From positions 209,066 to 273,065 of the forward strand of contig NZ_BLVZ01000010.1 of assembly GCF_015471405.1 (NCBI RefSeq): DNA of 64,000 nt, in the 5' to 3' direction. Shown here piece after piece: positions 26,137 through 37,759 of the stretch. Each line of letters opens with the position of its first letter. Position 1 is the stretch's first letter. Under the pieces are notes generated by a model, which was not told the origin of the DNA, did no database searches, and was given only the letters and a program-made list of their open reading frames with translations. The DNA comes from Pseudomonas cichorii (lineage in GTDB: Bacteria > Pseudomonadota > Gammaproteobacteria > Pseudomonadales > Pseudomonadaceae). The translations under genes were made by a program, and so were the position numbers.

Positions 26137-27591
26137 CGGAGTGTACGTCTCACAGACACGCCCATGAGCGAGATGTCTCGCAAAACGTGCTTCATATACT
26201 CGCCCATGACCGCTGTGTTGCAGTTTTTCCAGAGCATAGAAGCGAGTGGTATGCAGGAAGCCATACCGTAACGTGCCGGTGTTTTGGGTTACCGACAGCA
26301 GCGATTTGTCTACCAATTGCTCCACAGCCTTGCACACGCAATCGGCACTCAACGAGGTACAGGCGATCACCTCAATGGCGGCCGCCAGCGTGAATGCCGA
26401 TGTAAAGACCGCAAGGCGCTGAAACACGACTTGCTCATGAAGACTCAGGCGCTCGAAACTCCAGTCCAGCGAGGCCTTGAAGGTCTGATGCCGGGTGACG
26501 GCGGTGCGTCGGCCAAAGGTCAGCAACTGAAAGAAATTGTCCAGTTGCGCCTGCAAACCCGATAGCCCGAAGACGTCGACTCGCGCAGCCGCCAGTTCGA
26601 TTGCCAAGGGAATGCCATCGAGCCGTCGACAGATATCGCCCACCACCGCGACATCCTGCTCGCGCAAGACAAAACCTTGCTGACATGCCTGGGCTCGACG
26701 AACAAATAGCTGCATGGCGGAATAGGCCATGGCGTCATGTGTACCGGCTGGCGCAAGGGCCAGCCCAGGCAAGCGCAACACTGACTCGCCTTCGGCATGC
26801 AGCGGTTGGCGACTGGTCACCAGAATCGACAGATGGGTACAGGCCGGCAACAAGGACTCGGCCCAACGTCGGCCGCTTTCGGGCTGATGTTCACAACCAT
26901 CGAATATCAACAACGCACGACGTCCGGCCAAGGTATCGACCAGACCATCCAGAGACAACTGCCGGGCAAGCCCCAGCGCCGTCACCAATTGATCGGCCAC
27001 CTGCTGCGGGCCATCCAGCGCAGAAAAATCGATCATCCAGACACCGTCCGGATAATGCCTGAGGAGTGATTCGGCGACCCGGCAGGCCACGGTTGTCTTG
27101 CCGATACCTCCAGGCCCGACCAGCGTCATGAAACGCCGGCCTGGCAACTGACGCACGATCTTGCCCACGACCTCGTCACGGCCAATGACCGGCGTCAGAC
27201 GTGCTGGCAGATTATGCCGTGACGCAGGGGGCTCGCTGCACGGTTCGACATGCTGAACGCTGGCCACGAAGCAATAACCTCGCTGGGGAACCGTCTGGAT
27301 GTAGAGCTGACCGTTACGCCCATCCCCCAAGGCACGCCGAAGGGCTGCAACCTGTACACGCAGGTTGATGTCTTCGACGATAGAATTGGGCCAGACCTGG
27401 GCCATCAGGCTCTTTTGGCTGACGATGCTACCCGCGTGCGCGATCAGCACCTGAAGAATATCGAGCGCCCTGCCCCCCACACGCAACGCCGTATCGCCCT
27501 TCATCACAAGGCGTTGACGCACATGAAACACATAGGGACCGAAGCCCAGCACCGAATCGTTGTGAATGTTCTTGAGGCTGTCCATATCCAT
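26116..27591 (-). CDS. Winged-helix STAND ATPase regulator, shorter paralogue
   Basis: A 491-residue relative of the preceding gene. It has the winged helix (VLIAHAGSIVSQKSLMAQVW, QRGYCFVA), Walker A GPGGIGKTT, Walker B ALLIFDGCEH and the DGIPLAIELAAAR segment. It ends at about the position where the longer paralogue begins its helical-repeat sensor. The C-terminal region ends in GRVCETYTPSLQLVE. It lacks the sensor, so it may be regulated by a partner or be constitutive. It converges on the longer gene with a 21-bp overlap. Confidence 0.86.
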   Translation of the reverse strand: MDMDSLKNIHNDSVLGFGPYVFHVRQRLVMKGDTALRVGGRALDILQVLIAHAGSIVSQKSLMAQVWPNSIVEDINLRVQVAALRRALGDGRNGQLYIQTVPQRGYCFVASVQHVEPCSEPPASRHNLPARLTPVIGRDEVVGKIVRQLPGRRFMTLVGPGGIGKTTVACRVAESLLRHYPDGVWMIDFSALDGPQQVADQLVTALGLARQLSLDGLVDTLAGRRALLIFDGCEHQPESGRRWAESLLPACTHLSILVTSRQPLHAEGESVLRLPGLALAPAGTHDAMAYSAMQLFVRRAQACQQGFVLREQDVAVVGDICRRLDGIPLAIELAAARVDVFGLSGLQAQLDNFFQLLTFGRRTAVTRHQTFKASLDWSFERLSLHEQVVFQRLAVFTSAFTLAAAIEVIACTSLSADCVCKAVEQLVDKSLLSVTQNTGTLRYGFLHTTRFYALEKLQHSGHGRVYEARFARHLAHGRVCETYTPSLQLVE

Positions 27592-27777
27592 TCATGCGCC
27601 GATAAACCCGGCTCTCCGGACCACCGCACGACCTTTGTAAAGGATTGGCGTTTATCTTGGCAGGCAGGAGCGTCGGGACAACCGGCACGGGAGACGTGAT
27701 ACGGTCATTGCGGTGCGCAATACGGACAATGGGGAGTGGAATCAGCCGTTGAAGCGCTCGTTGGGCTCGGAGGGAGC

Positions 27778-27795
27778 CGGGGCTATGCAGCCCCG
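27778..27795. terminator. Hairpin after the GlxA-type regulator
   Basis: CGGGGCT-ATGC-AGCCCCG lies 8 bp downstream of the regulator stop, with no U-tract. Confidence 0.4.
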
Positions 27796-27802
27796 CACAG
27801 TC

Positions 27803-28753
27803 CTAGCTGAATTGCTCACGATACTGGGCTGGCGTCAGCCCGATCCTGCCGCTGAATAAAAACCGCATGTGTCGCACGCTGCCGAAGCCGCTTTTATACG
27901 CCACGGTCTTGAGCGGCAGGTCCGTGGTTTCCAGCAGGTTCCTCGCGTGATCGATACGGGCGTTTTGCAGGAAGTCCATGGGCGTCATCCCGACTTCACG
28001 AGCAAAGGTGCGGGCAAAGTGTCGGGCACTCATGTTGGCCAATCCTGCCATGCGCTCGATGCTGAAGGCCTCGTCCAGATGCTCCAGCACATAGTTCTGC
28101 ACACGAGTGATGGCGGTTTCCTGAAGGGCGACGGCAGTCATCAAGGGGCTGAACTGTGCCTGGCCGCCTTGGCGCTTCATTAATACCAGCAGCACTTTGG
28201 ACACATCCTGAGCGACCTTCTTGCCATGGTCCTGAGCCACAACCGCGAGAGCGAGGTCGATACCGGCAGTGACGCCACCCGACGTCATGAGGTTGCGGTC
28301 CCGGATGTAGATCTGATCGGTTTCCACCTGCGCCTTGGGGAAACGCTTGATGAGCCGGTCCGTGTAATGCCAGTGGGTAGTGACGCGGTGCCCGTCGAGC
28401 AGCCCGGCATCTCCCAGAATGAAGGCCCCGGTACAGATGGAGCCATAGCAAGAAGAACGGGGCGCAACCTCATTCAACCAGTTCAATAAAGGCTGGTGCC
28501 TTTCGTTGTAAGCACCCGGCCCTCCGGGTATCAACAGAAGGTCGTAATCCTCGATGGCCTGATCCATATGCCGGTCGGCCACGATGTTTACGCCGCTGGA
28601 CGCACGAAGAGCGCCCTGCTCGGTCCCTATGGTCGATATCTGATAGTGCTTATCGGGATGCAGGTAGCGATTGGCAATGGAAAAAACCTCGATAGGCCCA
28701 GCCATGTCGAGCAAGAGAAAGTCCGGGAATAGAACCATCGCCACAGTTTTCAT
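27803..28753 (-). CDS. GlxA-family (DJ-1/PfpI plus AraC) transcriptional regulator
   Basis: A 316-residue regulator. The N-terminal half is a DJ-1/PfpI-like amidotransferase fold (MVLFPDFLLLDMAGPIEVF, DLLLIPGGPGAYN, CTGAFILGDAGLLDG). The C-terminal half is an AraC DNA-binding domain (ERMAGLANMSARHFARTFAR, LLETTDLPLKTVAYKSGFGS). The nucleophile-elbow region reads YGSICTGAF with a cysteine, though family members usually sense rather than hydrolyse. It is divergent from the pirin gene and may control it. Confidence 0.9.
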   Translation of the reverse strand: MKTVAMVLFPDFLLLDMAGPIEVFSIANRYLHPDKHYQISTIGTEQGALRASSGVNIVADRHMDQAIEDYDLLLIPGGPGAYNERHQPLLNWLNEVAPRSSCYGSICTGAFILGDAGLLDGHRVTTHWHYTDRLIKRFPKAQVETDQIYIRDRNLMTSGGVTAGIDLALAVVAQDHGKKVAQDVSKVLLVLMKRQGGQAQFSPLMTAVALQETAITRVQNYVLEHLDEAFSIERMAGLANMSARHFARTFAREVGMTPMDFLQNARIDHARNLLETTDLPLKTVAYKSGFGSVRHMRFLFSGRIGLTPAQYREQFS

Positions 28754-28963
28754 AAGTTGTGCATCACTTGAATAAGGTGGGAAGACAGACTGCGCATTAT
28801 GACGAAGATGAGCCAGCTCTGCTGCACGCCCTTGACTGTCAACCAGAACAGGACAGTCATTCGTTTTTCAGCTACTTATTACGCACTTCGATAACCAGTA
28901 ACCTCTATCTCACTTGGTCGATACCTGAATGTGCAGCGTCGACATCTGGATGGAGAAAGAATC

Positions 28964-29686
28964 ATGCTGACTCTTCGCAAAGCTTCCGAACGTGGCGCAG
29001 CCAACCATGGCTGGCTGAAATCGTTTCATACCTTCTCGTTTGCCAACTACTACAACCCGCTGGAACAAGGGTTTTCCGATCTGTTGGTGATCAACGATGA
29101 CCGTGTTGCAGCAGGCAAAGGCTTCGGCCAACACCCCCACCGCGACATGGAGATTTTCTCCTATGTGCTCGAAGGTGCTCTGGAACACAAGGACACACTG
29201 GGAACCGGTTCGGTCATCCGCCCTGGCGATGTGCAATTGATGAGTGCTGGCAGTGGCGTCGCTCACAGCGAGTTCAACCACTCCAAAAGCGAACAGGTTC
29301 ATTTCCTGCAGATCTGGATTGTGCCGAATGTGGCGGGTGCTGAACCGAACTATCAGCAAGAGCATTTCAGCCCTGAACAGAAACGCGGCCGCTTGCAGTT
29401 GATCATTTCCCCCGAAGGAAACGACGGCTCGTTGAAAGTTCGTCAGGATGCCCGGGTCTATGCCGGTCTGTTCGATGGAGATGAAACGGCCAGCCTCAAA
29501 CTTGCAGCCGACCGTCATGCCTACGTGCATGTAGCCCGCGGCAGTGTTGTGCTCAATGGCGAACGGCTTGGAGAAGGAGATGGTGTGCGTCTGCGCAACG
29601 AACAACTGATTCAGTTGAGTGAAGGCGTCGATGCCGAAGTACTGGTCTTCGATTTGCGCCCGAACGAGCGGCCACAGATGCCTTGA
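28964..29686 (+). CDS. Pirin-family protein
   Basis: A 240-residue bicupin of the pirin/YhhW family. Metal-binding segments are HPHRDMEIFSYVLEGALEH and the later GSGVAHSEFNHS. Some members show quercetin 2,3-dioxygenase activity; others are cofactors of transcription. The ATG at 28964 matches the family start (MLTLRKASERG); an in-frame GTG lies 33 bp upstream. It is divergent from the GlxA-type regulator, 210 bp apart. Confidence 0.9.
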   Translation: MLTLRKASERGAANHGWLKSFHTFSFANYYNPLEQGFSDLLVINDDRVAAGKGFGQHPHRDMEIFSYVLEGALEHKDTLGTGSVIRPGDVQLMSAGSGVAHSEFNHSKSEQVHFLQIWIVPNVAGAEPNYQQEHFSPEQKRGRLQLIISPEGNDGSLKVRQDARVYAGLFDGDETASLKLAADRHAYVHVARGSVVLNGERLGEGDGVRLRNEQLIQLSEGVDAEVLVFDLRPNERPQMP

Positions 29687-29708
29687 AGGCTTTCTTATAT
29701 ATAGAAGG

Positions 29709-29740
29709 AAAAAACGTGCCCCCTGATGACTGGGGGGCAC
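29709..29740 (-). terminator. Rho-independent terminator of the tRNA operon (distal)
   Basis: GTGCCCCC pairs with GGGGGCAC. On the minus strand the hairpin is followed by a run of six U residues. It lies after the first terminator and can also end the pirin transcript. Confidence 0.6.
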
Positions 29741-29754
29741 ACAAAGGGAAAAGG

Positions 29755-29789
29755 CAAAAACAAAAACGCCGCTCAATGAGCGGCGTTTT
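29755..29789 (-). terminator. Rho-independent terminator of the tRNA operon (proximal)
   Basis: CGCCGCT-CAATG-AGCGGCG with flanking AAAA/TTTT. On the minus strand it is followed by UUUUUGUUUUUG. It is about 10 bp after the last tRNA. Confidence 0.8.
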
Positions 29790-29798
29790 CGTAGAATA

Positions 29799-29874
<76 letters not shown>

Positions 29875-29876
29875 AA

Positions 29877-29952
29877 TGGCGTCCCCTAGGGGACTCGAAC
29901 CCCTGTTACCGCCGTGAAAGGGCGGTGTCCTAGGCCACTAGACGAAGGGGAC
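29877..29952 (-). tRNA. tRNA-Glu (TTC), copy 2
   Basis: 76 nt on the minus strand: GTCCCCTTCGTCTAGTGGCC at the 5' end, anticodon TTC in CGCCCTTTCACGGCG, GGTTCGAACCCC in the T arm, and an encoded CCA. It is two bases from the adjacent tRNA-Gly. Confidence 0.97.
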
Positions 29953-30056
29953 ACACTACCCGGAACACATGGTGTGTGTTCCAGTGTCCAGATCCGCATC
30001 CGAAGACTTGGTTCTGGTTTCACTCAACCTCGCCCTAAAGCAAGATTGTATAAAAC

Positions 30057-30132
<76 letters not shown>

Positions 30133-30136
30133 AATA

Positions 30137-30212
30137 TGGCGTCCCCTAGGGGACTCGAACCCCTGTTACCGCCGTGAAAGGGCGGTGTCCTAGGCCACTA
30201 GACGAAGGGGAC
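30137..30212 (-). tRNA. tRNA-Glu (TTC), copy 1
   Basis: Same 76-nt sequence as the other tRNA-Glu, with anticodon TTC and encoded CCA. It is first in the transcript. Confidence 0.97.
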
Positions 30213-30274
30213 ACACGTGCAACATTCACTACTTATTGCGCTTCGCTGTGTGCTTTACGCTGTAAGTGGCGCGC

Positions 30275-30303
30275 ATTCTATGGATGGTTTGGCAGGTCGT
30301 CAA
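30275..30303 (-). promoter_or_regulatory. Sigma-70 promoter of the tRNA operon
   Basis: On the minus strand TTGACG, 17 bases, TAGAAT, followed directly by a GC-rich discriminator (GCGCGCC). The GC-rich discriminator is the hallmark of promoters repressed by ppGpp, as expected for stable RNA genes. The first tRNA begins about 60 bases downstream. Confidence 0.8.
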
Positions 30304-30484
30304 CCCCATTCTGAAAATTTATTTAAATCAACGACTTCGCCCCTCTTTAAGGTGAAGACCGTTGGCCGGAAAACCCTTGTCTAAAGAGAACATTTAGTTG
30401 CAATGTCCGACGGAGGCATCTATGCGCAATAGTGCTTAGCCACTACACTCGCACAATATTTACGGAAAAAATGAGGTTTGCGCA

Positions 30485-31255
30485 GTGACACCACTCATGA
30501 TCACGCTGATGGTAGTAGCTGGTATCGCGCTGCTTATAGCGATTGGCTACCTGAACCATGTCGCTGAAAACAGCAAACTGGACAAGGCTCGCGCAAAGGT
30601 AGAACTCAGCGACCGACTGCGGCGTTGCAGTGAAATCAGCGAAACCTTCCCTGGCCAGCTAATGTCGCCAGCCCTCAAGTTGTTGCTGACCCGTCTTGAG
30701 CTCAATGTCGTGCAGCGCATGCTTGCGCTGGAAAAAAGCAACACGCAGCTCAAGACCCGCGTCACCGAACTGGAAGAACTGGTAGCCCAAGGCGACCGCA
30801 TTCAGGTTACCAATCAGGTCAGCCCGATCCAGACCGAAGCCAAGGCCAAGGACATTCGCTTTCTATTGGAAGCGCTTCATGGCCAGGTCACTCGCGCCGC
30901 CCATGACGGCTTTCTGCCGACCAGCGAAGCCAAACACTGGATTCGTGAAATCCGCGTCATCCTGGTGAACCTGCATATCGAGTTCTTCAATAACCTGGGC
31001 CAGCTTGCACTCTCTCAAGAGCAGCCGGGTCAGGCCCGCCTGGCATTCGAGCGCGGCGTGCAATACCTGCGCAACCAGCCGGACCCTGTGACCTATCAAC
31101 AACAGTTGCAGGCCATGGAAAAACAACTGGCCCGCGCCAACTCCATGGTGCTGACCAATACTGCGCCTACCGATGACGATGACAACGCCCTGACTGAAGG
31201 CCTGAAGGCCGACGAAGTCGAATCGGAATGGAAGAAGAAGGTTATCTACGATTGA
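30485..31255 (+). CDS. Conserved membrane-anchored coiled-coil protein of unknown function
   Basis: A 256-residue protein with one N-terminal membrane segment (MITLMVVAGIALLIAIGYL), a predicted coiled coil at about 75-105 (VVQRMLALEKSNTQLKTRVT), and a TPR-like helical region near 165-215 (LGQLALSQEQPGQARLAFER). It probably faces the cytoplasm with a single anchor. The start is GTG at 30485; an ATG at 30497 would give nearly the same protein. I do not recognise a function. It stands alone between the tRNAs and a hairpin. Confidence 0.75.
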   Translation: MTPLMITLMVVAGIALLIAIGYLNHVAENSKLDKARAKVELSDRLRRCSEISETFPGQLMSPALKLLLTRLELNVVQRMLALEKSNTQLKTRVTELEELVAQGDRIQVTNQVSPIQTEAKAKDIRFLLEALHGQVTRAAHDGFLPTSEAKHWIREIRVILVNLHIEFFNNLGQLALSQEQPGQARLAFERGVQYLRNQPDPVTYQQQLQAMEKQLARANSMVLTNTAPTDDDDNALTEGLKADEVESEWKKKVIYD

Positions 31256-31263
31256 TAACCGCA

Positions 31264-31293
31264 CCGCCGTTGCGCTGCACTGCGCAACGGCGG
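31264..31293. terminator. Convergent hairpin, 12-bp stem
   Basis: CCGCCGTTGCGC, 6-base loop, GCGCAACGGCGG. It lies between two converging genes, only 8 bp after one stop and 14 bp from the other; there is no U-tract. Confidence 0.55.
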
Positions 31294-31306
31294 AAAGGCT
31301 CCCGAC

Positions 31307-31789
31307 TCAACAGTCGGTGGACGCCAGAAAGATAGCCGCCATACGCTCGATCCCCTTCTGATCCTCCTCCTTGAATCGCCCCAGCTTCGGGCTATCCAGA
31401 TCCAGCACACCTATCAGGCGCCCTTCCTTTATCAACGGGATGACCAGTTCACTGTTCGAGGCACTGTCGCAAGCGATGTGCCCGGCAAATGCATGAACAT
31501 CTTCAACCCGCTGGGTTTGCCGACTTTGTGCCGCAGCACCGCACACACCACGCCCGAATGGAATCCGCACGCAGGCAACCTTGCCCTGGAACGGCCCGAG
31601 CACCAGCTCTTCGTTGCGATTCAGATAAAAGCCGGCCCAGTTCAGATCCGTTATCTGGGTATGGAGAAACGCAGAAAACTGCGCGGCATTGGCAATGAAA
31701 TCACGCTCATCGGCCAACAATGCCTGTAACTGTGCGGCGAGCAGGTCATAACCTTCCTGGCCTGCACCCACACCCTGCAAATCGATCAT
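31307..31789 (-). CDS. msrC: GAF-domain free methionine-(R)-sulfoxide reductase
   Basis: A 160-residue single GAF domain of the YebR/fRMsr family, which reduces free Met-R-sulfoxide. Three cysteines fit the family pattern: KVACVRIPFGRGVCG and HIACDSASNSE. The ATG at 31789 overlaps the stop of the ATPase gene (ATGA), which decides the start over a longer frame. With gpx and msrB nearby it forms part of an oxidative-damage repair neighbourhood. Confidence 0.88.
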   Translation of the reverse strand: MIDLQGVGAGQEGYDLLAAQLQALLADERDFIANAAQFSAFLHTQITDLNWAGFYLNRNEELVLGPFQGKVACVRIPFGRGVCGAAAQSRQTQRVEDVHAFAGHIACDSASNSELVIPLIKEGRLIGVLDLDSPKLGRFKEEDQKGIERMAAIFLASTDC

Positions 31790-32676
31790 GCCTGTTGCTC
31801 CAACAATTTCAGGCCTACCCAGTAACGCGCAAACTGATAGGCACAACGACCATTACGATTACCCCGCCCTGTCGCCCAACGGACAGCAGCCTTGTCCAGC
31901 TCTTCATCACGCTGCCAGGTCAGACCGGCACTCTGTGCCAACTGGCTAATCCAGTGCTCCACCACATTCAGGAAGTGCTCCTGGGTGAACGGATAAAAAG
32001 ACAGCCACAGGCCAAAGCGATCCGATAACGCGATCTTGTCCTCGACCGCCTCGCTGGGATGCAGTTCGCCATCCACATGCTTCCAGTTTTCGTTATCGCT
32101 CTCCTTCTCGGGCACCAGATGGCGGCGGTTGGAGGTTGCATACAGAAGCACGTTGTCCGGCGCCTGCTCCAGCGAGCCATCGAGCACGCTCTTGAGTACG
32201 CGATAATCACCCTCGCCCGACTCGAAAGAGAGGTCATCGCAAAACAGCACGAAACGCTGCGGCAGTTTCTGCAAGTGCTCGACCAGACGCGGCAGGTCAC
32301 CCAGATGATCGCGCTCGATTTCGATCAGACGCAAGCCTGCCCCGGCATACTCGGCCAGCAAGGCGCGAATCAACGAAGACTTGCCAGTGCCACGCGAACC
32401 CCACAGCAGCGCATGGTTGGCAGGCAGGCCATCGATGAACTGGCGAGTATTGCGCCCCAGTTGATCACGTTGCAGATCGACCCCGATCAGATCGGACAGG
32501 CGCATGGTCAGGCTGACTTCAAGCGGCAACAGATAACCGCTGCGCCCCTCGCGCACCCAACGCGCCGCCAGGGTCGCGGACCAGTCGACAGGCTCGCGAA
32601 CGGCAGGCAACAAGGGCTCAAGACGAGCCAGCACGGCATCGGCGCGCTCCAGAAAAGCCATCAACCGAGAATCCAC
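31786..32676 (-). CDS. DUF815-type AAA+ ATPase
   Basis: A 296-residue ATPase with Walker A (GSRGTGKSS), Walker B (FVLFCDDLSF), the sensor segment LLYATSNRRHLVP and SDRFGLWLSFYPF. These residues define the DUF815 family, whose role is unknown. It is translationally coupled to msrC. Confidence 0.88.
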   Translation of the reverse strand: MDSRLMAFLERADAVLARLEPLLPAVREPVDWSATLAARWVREGRSGYLLPLEVSLTMRLSDLIGVDLQRDQLGRNTRQFIDGLPANHALLWGSRGTGKSSLIRALLAEYAGAGLRLIEIERDHLGDLPRLVEHLQKLPQRFVLFCDDLSFESGEGDYRVLKSVLDGSLEQAPDNVLLYATSNRRHLVPEKESDNENWKHVDGELHPSEAVEDKIALSDRFGLWLSFYPFTQEHFLNVVEHWISQLAQSAGLTWQRDEELDKAAVRWATGRGNRNGRCAYQFARYWVGLKLLEQQA

Positions 32677-32762
32677 GAAACCTCCTTATATTTAACTGAT
32701 TAACGACAATGCATGATCGGCTATGCTAGCCCCGCACCGGGTACCAGAAGCGACTGAACTCC

Positions 32763-35601
<2,839 letters not shown>

Positions 35602-35712
35602 GACGATGCCTCACAAAAATGAATGATGACGTTAGCCTGCAATCGAATGACGCGCGCATTCAATTTCCCCTGTTGATAGAGGTCGATAAGCCAGACAACG
35701 AACATGACAGGG

Positions 35713-36108
35713 CTACGCCCGTGGCACCAGATCCAGGCACACCGAATTGATGCAATAACGCAGGCCCGTCGGTGGCGGGCCATCGGGGAATACATGCCCC
35801 AGATGGGCATCGCATTTCGCGCACACCACCTCGGTACGAATCATCCCGTGGCTGATATCGCGTACTTCTACCACCGCACTGCCTTCTATCGGCGCATGGA
35901 AACTCGGCCAGCCACAGCCGGAATCGAACTTGGTGGCAGAATCGAACAACGCCTCGTCACAACACACACAATGGTAGACGCCCGGGGTCTTCGTGCCGTT
36001 GTACTTGCCCGTAAAAGGTCGTTCGGTCGCTTTCAGGCGACAGACGTTGTACTGCTCTGGATCGAGCATTTGCTTCCACTCTTCAAGCGTCTTGTGCAAC
36101 TTGTCCAC
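35713..36108 (-). CDS. msrB: Peptide methionine-(R)-S-oxide reductase MsrB
   Basis: A 131-residue MsrB that reduces methionine-R-sulfoxide in proteins. Zinc cysteines are in HCVCCDEAL and VCAKCDAHLGH, and the catalytic cysteine in RYCINS. The GTG start at 36108 has a near-perfect ribosome site (GGAGGT, six bases away); a longer frame upstream lacks homology and would overlap the promoter of alaA. Downstream on the same strand is gpx. Confidence 0.93.
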   Translation of the reverse strand: MDKLHKTLEEWKQMLDPEQYNVCRLKATERPFTGKYNGTKTPGVYHCVCCDEALFDSATKFDSGCGWPSFHAPIEGSAVVEVRDISHGMIRTEVVCAKCDAHLGHVFPDGPPPTGLRYCINSVCLDLVPRA

Positions 36109-36299
36109 AGGTACACCTCCGAATCCGAAAAAGCCCGATCTGTGTCTTTTCCACTGATCGGGTGGCACGTATGATTGCGCCTCATCAGATGTCAGTCTGT
36201 CACCCGCGTTTGTCGCATACAAACCCATTTTCATCGGGTCATGTCCAGCGACCTTCGTTGCAAGCAAGCAACAACTCGTCCATTTTCGGGATCAATCAC

Positions 36300-37511
36300 A
36301 TGCAGTTCAGCAAATCGAACAAGCTCGCAAACGTCTGCTATGACATTCGCGGGCCAGTGCTCAAGCACGCCAAACGCCTGGAAGAGGAAGGTCATCGCAT
36401 CCTCAAGCTGAATATCGGCAACCCGGCACCGTTTGGTTTCGAGGCGCCGGACGAAATCCTCCAGGACGTGATCCGCAATCTGCCGACAGCCCAGGGCTAC
36501 AGTGACTCCAAGGGCCTGTTCAGCGCTCGCAAGGCCGTGATGCAGTATTACCAGCAGAAACAGGTCGACGGCATCGGCATCGAGGACATCTACCTGGGCA
36601 ACGGCGTCTCCGAACTGATCGTGATGTCGATGCAGGCGCTGCTCAACAATGGCGACGAAGTCCTGATCCCGGCCCCGGATTACCCACTGTGGACCGCTGC
36701 CGTCAGCCTGGCAGGCGGCAACCCGGTGCATTACCTGTGCGATGAGCAGGCCAACTGGTGGCCTGACCTGCAAGACATCAAGGCCAAGATCACGCCGAAC
36801 ACCAAGGCCATGGTCATCATCAACCCGAACAACCCGACCGGCGCCGTGTATTCCAAGGAAGTACTCCTGGGGATGCTGGAGCTGGCTCGCCAGCACAATC
36901 TGGTGGTGTTCTCGGACGAGATCTACGACAAGATCCTCTACGACGAAGCTGTACACATCAGCACCGCATCGCTGGCACCGGACCTGCTGTGCCTGACCTT
37001 CAACGGCCTGTCCAAGTCTTACCGCGTTGCGGGCTTCCGTTCCGGCTGGGTCGCAATTTCCGGCCCCAAGCACAATGCCCAGAGCTACATCGAAGGCATC
37101 GACATCCTGGCCAACATGCGACTGTGCGCCAACGTACCGAGCCAGCACGCCATTCAAACGGCACTGGGCGGCTACCAGAGCATCAACGACCTGGTTCTGC
37201 CGCAAGGACGCCTGCTGGAACAACGCAACCGCACCTGGGAGCTGCTCAACGACATTCCCGGCGTAAGCTGCGTCAAACCCATGGGCGCGCTGTACGCCTT
37301 CCCGCGTATCGACCCGAAGGTCTGCCCTATCCATAACGACGAAAAATTCGTCCTCGACCTGCTGCTGTCGGAAAAGCTGCTGGTGGTACAGGGCACCGCA
37401 TTCAACTGGCCATGGCCTGACCACTTCCGCGTGGTGACGCTGCCACGTGTCGACGACCTTGAACAGGCCATCGGACGCATCGGTAACTTCGTCAAGGGCT
37501 ACAAGCAGTAA
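36300..37511 (+). CDS. alaA: Glutamate-pyruvate aminotransferase AlaA-like
   Basis: A 403-residue PLP-dependent class I aminotransferase. PLP lysine is in FNGLSKSYRVAG, with NPNNPTGA and DEIYDKILYD typical of the AlaA/YfbQ group. The start MQFSKSNKLA matches that group; an upstream frame extension has no support. It converts pyruvate and glutamate to alanine. It is divergent from msrB and followed by a terminator hairpin. Confidence 0.9.
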   Translation: MQFSKSNKLANVCYDIRGPVLKHAKRLEEEGHRILKLNIGNPAPFGFEAPDEILQDVIRNLPTAQGYSDSKGLFSARKAVMQYYQQKQVDGIGIEDIYLGNGVSELIVMSMQALLNNGDEVLIPAPDYPLWTAAVSLAGGNPVHYLCDEQANWWPDLQDIKAKITPNTKAMVIINPNNPTGAVYSKEVLLGMLELARQHNLVVFSDEIYDKILYDEAVHISTASLAPDLLCLTFNGLSKSYRVAGFRSGWVAISGPKHNAQSYIEGIDILANMRLCANVPSQHAIQTALGGYQSINDLVLPQGRLLEQRNRTWELLNDIPGVSCVKPMGALYAFPRIDPKVCPIHNDEKFVLDLLLSEKLLVVQGTAFNWPWPDHFRVVTLPRVDDLEQAIGRIGNFVKGYKQ

Positions 37512-37524
37512 GCCACCTGACCTC

Positions 37525-37549
37525 CTGCCCCGAACCCGATTCGGGGCAG
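37525..37549 (+). terminator. Terminator of alaA
   Basis: CTGCCCCGAA, 5-base loop, TTCGGGGCAG, 13 bp after the stop, followed by a short T-containing stretch. Confidence 0.6.
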
Positions 37550-37686
37550 TTCCTGCAATATCTCCCCGCCCCCGCCGTCCCTCAATCCTCCAACAAAACG
37601 CCCGCAGCATTGGCTCAGGTGCCATTCAGGTTGGGAGGATTAACATCGAATACGACAAAACGACACAGTTTGAAATAGTCCCCCTG

Positions 37687-37715
37687 TTGAATAGCAGCGG
37701 GCATCACCTTATATA
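37687..37715 (+). promoter_or_regulatory. Sigma-70 promoter of htpX
   Basis: TTGAAT, 17 bases, TATATA, 45 bp before the htpX start. I saw no clear sigma-32 motif. Confidence 0.6.
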
Positions 37716-37759
37716 CCCGGCATCACGTTGCATTTATTCCCGAGGAGAACGTTTCGACC

